A stretch of DNA of 64,000 nt from the NCBI GenBank assembly GCA_002929135.1, contig PESC01000001.1, positions 1 through 64,000 of the forward strand. The letters are read 5' to 3'. Positions 10,347-18,117 of the stretch are shown one piece after another. Positions within the stretch are counted from its first letter, which is position 1, and each line of letters opens with the position of its first letter. The notes beneath the pieces are model-generated. The model worked only from the letters and a program-made list of their open reading frames with translations, was not told the origin of the DNA and made no database searches. The stretch is from Methylomonas sp. (GTDB lineage: Bacteria; Pseudomonadota; Gammaproteobacteria; Methylococcales; Methylomonadaceae). The position numbers and the translations under genes are program-made.

Positions 10347-10856
10347 ACGGCGCAGCCGTTTTGGATCGCGGATGTCGAGTAGGGAGGGGGTGAAAACCGG
10401 ACGGATTACACCAACAAAAATAGCCCCTAAACCCCTGAAAACACTAGGTTTCTGACTAAAAACAAAAATTCTTGAATTCCGGACAGTTTTGGCTTGGAAG
10501 TGCGGAAATATCCCGATGAATATCGGAAAAATAGCCTCAACAAATGCTGAATAAATACCGTTAAACCGCAGTTTATTCGATCAATGAACGTGGCTCAAAA
10601 CACGTGTGAGCGAGCAAAAATCACAATTCAATTTCCCATAATGCCAACTTGCCCTTGGTGCGAATCACGTGACCGCGATAAGGCACGCGCTTGCCTACTT
10701 TTCGCCAACTCGGCAGATAGCTGCACCGTATCCGGGCCTATTTTGTCAACCTCACCCACCGATATAAACGGCGAGGCATCTTCAAAGCTTAGGCCTTGGT
10801 CAAATGTTCGTGCAATACCTTGCGTCCATTCTATATGTACACTCACTCAAATCTCC

Positions 10857-11348
10857 TCAAATCAAATTCCCATTAACATAATAGCGCGTCATTTCCACTA
10901 TGGAATCCAGCGCAGAATCTGATAGCCTGACCTCATTACCCATCAATATAAAAGGTAAAAACGGCCGGGCCGGGATTTTTGATTTGTGTCCCCGCCTCGC
11001 ATCGCTGCCGAGTTGATGAATGGCCGCGTACTTATCCGATGGACCGCTACCCGCTCTAACCCCGGCTTCGTGACTTGAATGAAATCCGTGCAGACTGGAG
11101 GCCAAATCACCCTTTACTTGTAATATTTTACCCGGCCAGTTTCTGGTTTTTTGCCGCTGCTCAATCGTACTGACCTTCAATTCCGCCCATTTGCCGTTCG
11201 GCCCAGACTCGCTTTCAAACTGCTCTTCGGCTTCGGCAACCAGTTCTTGGGCAATGCCAGCCATCAACGGCACAGGGTTCATGATGCGCCTGAGTATCTC
11301 GCCGAATTCATCGTGCATATCCGACAAATTAAATTCGATTTCAATCAT
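10857..11348 (-). CDS. Phage virion morphogenesis protein (Mu gpG-like)
   Basis: MIEIEFNLSDMHDEFGEILRRIMNPVPLMAGIAQELVAEAEEQF...KWAELKVSTIEQR...RPFLPF; internal start at 11348. Confidence 0.75.
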   Translation of the reverse strand: MIEIEFNLSDMHDEFGEILRRIMNPVPLMAGIAQELVAEAEEQFESESGPNGKWAELKVSTIEQRQKTRNWPGKILQVKGDLASSLHGFHSSHEAGVRAGSGPSDKYAAIHQLGSDARRGHKSKIPARPFLPFILMGNEVRLSDSALDSIVEMTRYYVNGNLI

Positions 11349-11370
11349 CGTTGCTCCTATACTAAAAGCA

Positions 11371-11458
11371 GGTAGACGGTTTGTGTGCGGGCGCATGGTG
11401 TGCCGCCGCTAGCGAAAGCTTCCGACTCGCCTGGTTCGAATCCAGGGACTGTCTACCA
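11371..11458 (+). other. tRNA-like/three-way-junction structured element (possible tRNA pseudogene or att-like sequence)
   Basis: GGTAGACGGT (11371-11380) pairs with ACTGTCTACC (11448-11457); T-arm mimic CCTGG-TTCGAAT-CCAGG (11430-11446); extra hairpin GGCGCA-TGG-TGTGCC. No convincing anticodon arm. Confidence 0.35.
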
Positions 11459-11863
11459 AATTTTTTCATAACGGCCTTGGCGCAGATAGTCGTCAAACTG
11501 GGCTTTGGCGGTATGAAACACCGTTGCCGTATCCGGTACTTCCAATCCGCCCGACTTAAGACGACCAAATCGCACGGCCAACCGGCTTTCAGCTTGTCCT
11601 GGCAACAAATACACCACGGTTTTTTCCTCGGTATCCCAAACCGCCATCTCCGCAGCAGCCAGCAACTCCGGCAAAACCAGCCATTCATCAGCAGACAAGG
11701 CGTCGCCACTGGCGGCATGGCGCTTGGCTTTTGGGCCGATCAACAAACTATCAGCAATAAAAACAATTGGCGAATCAATAGGGGCTTGCTTGACACGGGC
11801 ATAATCCAATTCGGCTTGCCGCATCACGCCCACCGTCATGGTTTGTTTTTTCCTCGTTCCCAC
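11453..11863 (-). pseudogene. C-terminal fragment of a Mu-like phage head morphogenesis (gp30/F-type) protein
   Basis: Nuclease-like C-terminal region ESRLAVRFGRLKSGG..VPDTATVFHTAKAQFDDYLRQGRYEKIW, placed directly before the gpG-like gene as in Mu-like phages; N-terminus cut at a palindromic repeat. Confidence 0.5.
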
Positions 11864-11882
11864 GCTCCGCGTCGGAACGTAG
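11852..11882. repeat. Dispersed palindromic repeat copy
   Basis: CTCGTTCCCACGCTCCGCGTCGGAACG. Confidence 0.7.
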
Positions 11883-11939
11883 ACCCGCCTCTAATCGCAG
11901 TGACTACCTGCCACAATTCCGCCGCGAAAACCTCGACTG

Positions 11940-11973
11940 CTGTCATAAAAATGTCAAATTCGACAGCGATAAT
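11940..11973 (+). promoter_or_regulatory. PHO-box-like site plus -10
   Basis: CTGTCAT-AAAA-ATGTCAA, 10 nt, then GATAAT (11968-11973); precedes the DUF2341-ExbB gene. Confidence 0.75.
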
Positions 11974-12002
11974 CCGCCGTATGATTTAACGCGAGGTAAG
12001 GC

Positions 12003-13787
12003 ATGAAACGTTTGGTTTGGTGGTTTTTTCTGTGTCTGCTGATGCCCGGTCTGGCACAGGCTTGGTGGCATGACGATTGGGGTTACCGCAAGAAAATCAC
12101 GCTGGATGCGCAGCAACTGACCCAGGAAGGCGTCAAGCCGGTCAATGAAGGTCTGCTGCCAATACGCTTACACACCGGCAATTTCGGTTTCTTTGCCGAT
12201 CTCGCCGAAGGCGGCAAGGACATTCGCTTCATCGCGGGTGACGACAAAACGCCGCTCAAGTTCTTCATCGAAAAAATCGATGTGGTCAATGAAATGGCCC
12301 TGCTCTGGGTCAGACTGCCCAAGGATGCCGCTAGCAGCGATGAGGTGGCGGTTTTTATGTATTACGGCAACCCGAAAGCCGTCGATGCCCAGGATGCGAC
12401 GGGTATCTTCGATGTCGCCCAGGGTGTCAGTTTCCATTTCGCTGCCGATACGGTAGTCGATGCAACGGCTTACGCCACCCAGCCATCGCTGGCCACCTCG
12501 ACCCGTATCGAAGGTGGTGCCGTAGGTGATGCCGCCGCATTCGACGGCAATGCCATCATCCGCCTGCCCGCCACACCTGCCATTCAAATGACCTCCGATC
12601 CGGGCTGGACAATGTCGGCCTGGGCCAAGATCGATCAGCCACAAACCGAAGGCGTGCTGTTTCAGCGCGACAAGCTGACCTTGATCGTCAGAGGCCAGAC
12701 GCCGGTTTTGCGGGTAGAGGGTAAGGAATTCGTCAGTCCGGCCAGTCTGGATCTGGCAGCCTGGCACTTTGTTGCAGTTACTGGTGGCGCCACAGGCTAC
12801 ACGCTGTATGTCGATGGCAAGGCGGCAGGTAGTTTGCCGCTGACGCTGACCGCGCTCGATGGCGAGATGACGATAGGCGCGGCCCTGGACGGCAGCAGCG
12901 GTTTCATCGGTGCGATCGATGAGTTCGGTATCGTCAAGCTGGCCCGCGATGCCAACGCCCTGCGCTTCATGACGCTGGTTCAGGGCCAGAGCGCGACGCT
13001 GGTGCATTACGGCGAAGACAGTACGCCCGACAGTGAGGAAGGTGAGTCCTACCTGATGGCTACGCTGGAGAATGTCACGATCGACGGCTGGGTGGTCATC
13101 GGCATTCTGGGTGTGATGTTCTTAATCAGTATTTTCGTGATGGTTGCCAAAGCCATCGTGCTGAACCGCACTCTTAGCGAGAACCGCAAGTTCGAAGAGG
13201 CTTTTCGGCAACTGGGCATGAGCAATATCGCCAAGCTCGATCACGACGATGAAGAAGATCAGGCCGATTACGACGAATCGCCGCTGTTGCTGTCATTGAC
13301 CGGCAACCATGCCGAGTTTGCCGGTTCCTCGATTTACCGCATCTACCACACCGGCGTACAGGAAATGAACAAGCGGCTGGTTAAGGGTGTTGGCGCCGAT
13401 GTCGGTGATCAGAGCTTGTCCGCGCAAGCCTTGAGTGCAGTCAAGGCCTCGATGGACGGTGTACTGGTACGCGAACTGCAAAAACTCAATTCACAAATGG
13501 TGTTGCTCACCATCGCCATTTCCGGTGGCCCGTTCCTGGGGCTGCTGGGCACGGTGGTCGGGGTCATGATTACCTTCGCGGCGATTGCCGCGAGTGGCGA
13601 GGTCAACGTCAACGCCATCGCGCCGGGTATCGCCGCTGCGCTGGCTGCGACGGTTGCTGGTCTGGCCGTCGCGATCCCGGCGCTGTTTGGTTACAACTAC
13701 CTGGGCAGCCAGATCAAGATGGTTTCGGCGGACATGCAGGTTTTCGTCGACGAGTTCGTCGCCAAGTTGTCTGAAACACATAGTTGA
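12003..13787 (+). CDS. DUF2341 - LamG/ConA-like - MotA/TolQ/ExbB proton channel fusion protein
   Basis: Signal peptide, WWHDDWGYRKKITLD..LPIRLHTGNFGFF (DUF2341), LamG-like WTMSAWAKI..LYVDGK, TM, then ExbB core ISGGPFLGLLGTVVGVMITFAAIA..NAIAPGIAAALAATVAGLAVAIPALFGYN. Confidence 0.88.
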   Translation: MKRLVWWFFLCLLMPGLAQAWWHDDWGYRKKITLDAQQLTQEGVKPVNEGLLPIRLHTGNFGFFADLAEGGKDIRFIAGDDKTPLKFFIEKIDVVNEMALLWVRLPKDAASSDEVAVFMYYGNPKAVDAQDATGIFDVAQGVSFHFAADTVVDATAYATQPSLATSTRIEGGAVGDAAAFDGNAIIRLPATPAIQMTSDPGWTMSAWAKIDQPQTEGVLFQRDKLTLIVRGQTPVLRVEGKEFVSPASLDLAAWHFVAVTGGATGYTLYVDGKAAGSLPLTLTALDGEMTIGAALDGSSGFIGAIDEFGIVKLARDANALRFMTLVQGQSATLVHYGEDSTPDSEEGESYLMATLENVTIDGWVVIGILGVMFLISIFVMVAKAIVLNRTLSENRKFEEAFRQLGMSNIAKLDHDDEEDQADYDESPLLLSLTGNHAEFAGSSIYRIYHTGVQEMNKRLVKGVGADVGDQSLSAQALSAVKASMDGVLVRELQKLNSQMVLLTIAISGGPFLGLLGTVVGVMITFAAIAASGEVNVNAIAPGIAAALAATVAGLAVAIPALFGYNYLGSQIKMVSADMQVFVDEFVAKLSETHS

Positions 13788-13816
13788 TGCCGGTTGTCCG
13801 GGCATCGATTGCGCTC

Positions 13817-13850
13817 CGTATGCATTCCCACGCAGGAGCGTGGGAACGAG
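13817..13850. repeat. Dispersed palindromic repeat copy
   Basis: GCATTCCCACGCAGGAGCGTGGGAACGAG, between exbB-like and exbD-like genes. Confidence 0.75.
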
Positions 13851-13877
13851 AAACCGCAATAGTCAAAGGTATCCATC

Positions 13878-14282
13878 ATGAAAGTCCAGGAAGAAAACGC
13901 CGCTTACGATGAAATCAATGTCACCCCCATGCTCGATCTGGCCTATGTGCTGCTGGTGGTGTTCATTCTGATGACCACGGCTGCCGTGCAGGGTGTACAG
14001 GTCAACCTGCCCAAGGCCAGCAACACGCCCAGCCTGGCCAAGCCGCAAACCAAGGCGATTACCGTGACAGCCGACGGCACTATTTTTCTCGATACCTTCC
14101 CGGTGACGATGGAGCAACTGGAATCGACGCTGATGCAGTACAAGGCCGCCAATCCTGAGTTGCCGGTTGTCGTCAAGGGTGATTCTACCGTGCAGTATCA
14201 AAATGTCATCGACATTCTGGCGTTGCTGGGACGGCTGGAAATCACCCAGGTGGGTCTGGTGACACAAAGCCTGGTGAAATAA
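13878..14282 (+). CDS. Biopolymer transport protein ExbD/TolR family
   Basis: EINVTPMLDLAYVLLVVFILMTTAAVQGVQVNLPKA. Confidence 0.92.
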   Translation: MKVQEENAAYDEINVTPMLDLAYVLLVVFILMTTAAVQGVQVNLPKASNTPSLAKPQTKAITVTADGTIFLDTFPVTMEQLESTLMQYKAANPELPVVVKGDSTVQYQNVIDILALLGRLEITQVGLVTQSLVK

Positions 14283-14289
14283 CACGCGC

Positions 14290-14949
14290 ATGGCCAAGAA
14301 AAAACATTGGCGGGTTTATGCGCCTACCGTTGTAGGCGTATTGCTGGGGTTGCTGCTGTTGGGCTATCTGGTCAAGGTCATCATCGGTTTTATCGACCAA
14401 AAACCATCCAGACCGGAAAAGAAAATCCAGCCGATCACCCTGATGAAACCACCGCCGCCGCCGCCACCACCCAAGGTGGAAAAGCCGCCGGAACCCGAGA
14501 TCAAGCAAAAGCTGGAAGAGCCTGAGCCGCAGGATGAGCCGGAACCCGAGCCGCAGCCCGATGAGGCACCACCGCGTGATCTGGGTCTGGATGCCGAAGG
14601 TGCGGCGGGTTCCGATGGTTTTGGCCTGGCGGCGCGTAAGGGTGGCACCGGTTTGTTTGGTGGCGGCACGGGTAATCCGTATGCCTGGTATGGCGGCTTG
14701 GTCAAGAACGGTATCGTTGGTGCGCTGAATGAGCATGAGCAACTTCGGCGCAAAGCCTATACCGCCGTCGTCAAGGTTTGGTTGAAGTCGGATGGTTCGG
14801 TAGACCGGGTTGAGCTGGCCAAAGGCAGCAACGATGCGGAAATTGACAACATCATCAACCGGGCGCTCGGCAAGTTTCGCGGTGTCAACGAGGCACCGCC
14901 GCCCGGCATGGGGCAGCCGATCAAGCTGAAGATTACATCGAGGATTTAG
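14290..14949 (+). CDS. TonB-like energy transducer
   Basis: N-terminal TM, proline/glutamate-rich linker (PPPPPPPKVEKPPEPE), C-terminal VKVWLKSDGSVDRVELAKGS domain. Confidence 0.85.
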   Translation: MAKKKHWRVYAPTVVGVLLGLLLLGYLVKVIIGFIDQKPSRPEKKIQPITLMKPPPPPPPPKVEKPPEPEIKQKLEEPEPQDEPEPEPQPDEAPPRDLGLDAEGAAGSDGFGLAARKGGTGLFGGGTGNPYAWYGGLVKNGIVGALNEHEQLRRKAYTAVVKVWLKSDGSVDRVELAKGSNDAEIDNIINRALGKFRGVNEAPPPGMGQPIKLKITSRI

Positions 14950-14960
14950 TAGTGGGAGCT

Positions 14961-15012
14961 GCGGTACGCAGAGCGTCCCGGTCTGCATTCCCACGCAGAG
15001 CGTGGGAACGAG
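14961..15012. repeat. Dispersed palindromic repeat copy
   Basis: CGGTACGCAGAGCGTCCCGGTCTGCATTCCCACGCAGAGCGTGGGAACGAG. Confidence 0.8.
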
Positions 15013-15096
15013 AACCATGGCGCTGGGGCAACCATGGCGCTGGGGCAACCATGCGCTGGGGCAACCATGCGCTGGGGCAACCACGACGCCGGGGCA
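15013..15096. repeat. Tandem repeat, about 5 units of 16-17 bp
   Basis: AACCATGGCGCTGGGGC x2, AACCATGCGCTGGGGC x2, AACCACGACGCCGGGGC. Confidence 0.9.
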
Positions 15097-15152
15097 ACCA
15101 CAAGGGATTGCCCCTACGCCCACCCGTAGGGGCAATCCCTTGTGGTTGCCCC
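15091..15152. repeat. Perfect 28-bp inverted repeat with 6-nt loop
   Basis: GGGGCAACCACAAGGGATTGCCCCTACG (15091-15118) / CCCACC / CGTAGGGGCAATCCCTTGTGGTTGCCCC (15125-15152). Confidence 0.95.
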
Positions 15153-15192
15153 GCTGCATCAGGTTTTATTTTTCAGACATTCAGGTATCACA

Positions 15193-16962
15193 ATGACGCA
15201 TAACAAAAGACTGATGGCGCTGGTGCTATCTGGTCTGATGGGCACGGTGCAGGCCGGCGAAAAGGACGAGTTGCTCAAGCTTCGCAATACCACGGCCAGC
15301 CTGATTCAGCAGTTGGTCAAGCAGGGTATTTTGACCCAGCAAATGGCCGATCAAATGATCAAGCAGGCCGAAGCCGATGCCGAGGAGCAGGCTGCCATCG
15401 CCAAGGCGGAAGACAAGGCCACGGCAGCGGTGCCCGCCGGTGAAGTGCGGGTGGCTTACGTGCCAGATTTCGTCAAGGACGAGATACGCCAGCAGGTGCG
15501 CATGGAACTCAAGGAAGAGGTGGTGGGTGATGTGATGCAGAAAGCCAAAGCCGAGCAATGGGGCGTACCCGGTGCGCTGCCGGACTGGACCCGGCGTTTC
15601 AAATTGACGGGAGACCTGCGTTTGCGTTCGCAGAATGATTTGATGGCGAATGACAATTTTGCCAACGGCCTTCCGGGTAGCGGCACCAATGGTTTCTACC
15701 CCAACGTCATGGCCATCCACGATGCCGGTGGCTTCACGGCGGCAGGTCCCAATGCCTGGATGAACTCCACCGAGGACAGGCATTATTGGCGTCAGCGTTT
15801 GCGTCTGGGTGTCGATGCCCTGATCGCCGAACGACCCAAAGACAGCCTCAAGGCCGGCATCCGGCTGGCCACCGGCAACCAACCCGATGCAGTGTCGACC
15901 AACCAGAACATGGGCATTACCGGCCAGCGCTACCAGTGGGGGGTCGACCGTGCCTATCTGGAATACACTGCTGTCGATGACGACAAATTCAAATGGCTGA
16001 CCGTCGATGGTGGCCGCATCAAGAACCCGTGGTACACCGGCGGTGGCGAGTTTACGGCGGGTAGTGAATTGCTGTTTGACGTCGATTTGTCATTCGAAGG
16101 TGTGTCAGCCACTTATCACCACAACTTGCAGTCCGGCGGCCTGGCCAATGCCGGCGAACCGCGCCGCTCGCTGTTCGTGACCGGCGGTGCTTTTCCGTTG
16201 CAGGAGGTCGAACGCGCTAGCAGCGATAAATGGATGTTCGGCGGCCAGACTGGCCTGGACTGGACCTTCAACAACCAGGACAACTTCCGCTTTGCCGTGG
16301 CTTATTACGACTATGTCAATGTTCAGGCCAAGCCCAATACCTTGGCTGGAGGAGGGGGGTTGGGCACTTGTGATACCAACAGTTTTGCCCAGACGAACTC
16401 GCGGCCCCAGTTTACCCAGGGTGGTAACACGCTGGCGGCAATATGCCAAGAAGGCGTGGGCAATGTTGCTAGTAGGACTGGGAATGTAGATATGTGGGGC
16501 CTGGCCTCCGATTTCAACATCATCAACCTCAACGTCTCCTACGACATGGCTCTGTTTGCGCCGTACCATCTGCGCTTCAGCGCCGATCTGGCCAGAAACA
16601 TCGGTTTCGACAGACAGGCGGTCAATCGGTTGACTGCTCTAAATCCGCTAGCGACCGATGTCGATCCGCAAACCGACGCCTGGCAGCTTCGTGTCGATCT
16701 GGGTTGGCCTATCGCCGAACGTCCGGGCCATTGGAACGTGTTCTGGGCTTACAAGTACGTGGAACGCGATGCCGTGTTCGACGCCTTCAGCGATTCCGAC
16801 TTCCGCCTGGGTGGTTCCAACAACAAGGGCTGGTTCATCGGTGGCAACTATGGCTTGATGAAAAACGTCTGGCTCACCAGTCGCTGGCTCAGCGCCGACG
16901 TGGTTCACGGCCCGAATTTCGGCATCGACGTCTACCAGCTCGACATCAACACCCGGTTCTAG
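15193..16962 (+). CDS. Putative outer-membrane porin
   Basis: Signal peptide, N-terminal coiled coil (LIQQLVKQGILTQQMADQMIKQAE), then GDLRLRSQND..., repeated amphipathic strands and terminal aromatic residue (QLDINTRF). Confidence 0.83.
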   Translation: MTHNKRLMALVLSGLMGTVQAGEKDELLKLRNTTASLIQQLVKQGILTQQMADQMIKQAEADAEEQAAIAKAEDKATAAVPAGEVRVAYVPDFVKDEIRQQVRMELKEEVVGDVMQKAKAEQWGVPGALPDWTRRFKLTGDLRLRSQNDLMANDNFANGLPGSGTNGFYPNVMAIHDAGGFTAAGPNAWMNSTEDRHYWRQRLRLGVDALIAERPKDSLKAGIRLATGNQPDAVSTNQNMGITGQRYQWGVDRAYLEYTAVDDDKFKWLTVDGGRIKNPWYTGGGEFTAGSELLFDVDLSFEGVSATYHHNLQSGGLANAGEPRRSLFVTGGAFPLQEVERASSDKWMFGGQTGLDWTFNNQDNFRFAVAYYDYVNVQAKPNTLAGGGGLGTCDTNSFAQTNSRPQFTQGGNTLAAICQEGVGNVASRTGNVDMWGLASDFNIINLNVSYDMALFAPYHLRFSADLARNIGFDRQAVNRLTALNPLATDVDPQTDAWQLRVDLGWPIAERPGHWNVFWAYKYVERDAVFDAFSDSDFRLGGSNNKGWFIGGNYGLMKNVWLTSRWLSADVVHGPNFGIDVYQLDINTRF

Positions 16963-16994
16963 GGATCAGGCTGAATGCAGCCGGGGTGAGCGCC

Positions 16995-17032
16995 TGCATT
17001 GCCACGCTCCGCGTGGCAATGCAGATCAGGCG
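16995..17032. repeat. Palindromic repeat variant
   Basis: CTGCATTGCCACGCTCCGCGTGGCAATGCAG. Confidence 0.75.
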
Positions 17033-17098
17033 TCAGGGTTTGCTATTACTCGTTCCCGCGCGCTTGCGTGGGGATGCAAATGTGTCACAGGGTTTGTC

Positions 17099-17743
17099 AT
17101 GAATAAGCGTGTTTTATGCTGTATCGGTGCCGCACTGAGTCTGCTGCTTGCCCAGCCTGGCTGGTCTACACCGCGCCCGCGCGAAGCCGGTAGAAACGAC
17201 GCGGCGATAGCCAAGCTGCAAGGTATGGTCAAGAGCCTGACGGAGGAGCGCGATGCCGCCAAAGCCGAAAACGCCCAGTTGCAGGCGGATATCGGCCAGC
17301 TCAAAAAAGACAAGGCGTCGGCAGAAGCGGCCAAGGACAATTTGAGCGGCGAACTGGTGGCGCAGCGCAGCAGTGTCGGCGAATTCCGCAGCCGACTCGA
17401 CAAAACCGAAGTCAGATTGCGCGATGTGTCGGATCGACACACTCAGTCTGAAAAAGCCAGGAATGAACTCGACCGACAACTGGCCGAGCTGAAAGCCCGG
17501 CATCAGGCCGGTCAGCAACAGTTGCAAATCTGCGGTCAGCACAACGTCAAGCTGATGGACGCCGCCAACGAGCTGCTTCAGCGTTATGAAGACAAAGACA
17601 TAATGAGTGTTCTGCTTAAGGCCGAGCCGTTGCTGCAATTCAAGAGTGTCGAAATTCAGGGCATCGTGCAGGAATATCAGGACGCATTCGAAGCGCATCG
17701 CTATGAGGTGCCTGTCGATGTTGCCCAGCCAGCCAGCCCGTGA
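17099..17743 (+). CDS. Exported coiled-coil protein of unknown function
   Basis: Signal peptide then long heptad-rich segment; follows the porin in the same direction. Confidence 0.75.
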   Translation: MNKRVLCCIGAALSLLLAQPGWSTPRPREAGRNDAAIAKLQGMVKSLTEERDAAKAENAQLQADIGQLKKDKASAEAAKDNLSGELVAQRSSVGEFRSRLDKTEVRLRDVSDRHTQSEKARNELDRQLAELKARHQAGQQQLQICGQHNVKLMDAANELLQRYEDKDIMSVLLKAEPLLQFKSVEIQGIVQEYQDAFEAHRYEVPVDVAQPASP

Positions 17744-18056
17744 AGCGTCGGCTGTTTTAGCCTGAAAGCGGCGCTTTTCTCGCACAGGCTACAACTGCAA
17801 ACGTGTACGTTCTGGGCTTGCCCGTTCATCATGCGCTGTCCTGTGTATCAAGCTCGGTATGGGTTCCCAAGGAGACCGTGGGAACCAGGAAATCGCGATC
17901 GATGCGGTGCGCGTTGCTTACCGCATTTGGATTAACGCCAATACCGACAAGGGTGCAAACTCCCAGCCATCCCATGGAATGATTGATCGCGTATGACCTT
18001 TCGGTAGCATGACCGGGCGGCCCGGAACGGTCTATTCCTTTTCTTTCCCTTAATTT

Positions 18057-18090
18057 TTGTCATGGATTTGTAATATCAGCCCACTAGCAT
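18057..18090 (+). promoter_or_regulatory. PHO-box-like site plus -10 upstream of V-ATPase operon
   Basis: TTGTCAT-GGAT-TTGTAAT, 10 nt, TAGCAT (18085-18090). Confidence 0.65.
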
Positions 18091-18117
18091 CGGCAGAAAG
18101 TCACAAGCCGAGAGACT

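Noticed and set aside
10350-10600. CRISPR array next to the Cas2-like remnant
   Set aside because: Inspected for regularly spaced direct repeats; none found.
10628-10846. 72-aa - strand ORF
   Set aside because: Could be a small phage or hypothetical gene, but no recognisable motif and it lies in a decayed region; not supported enough to call.
14242-15159. 305-aa - strand ORF through the repeat region
   Set aside because: Reads through the tandem array, hairpin and palindromic repeats, and antisense to the TonB-like gene.
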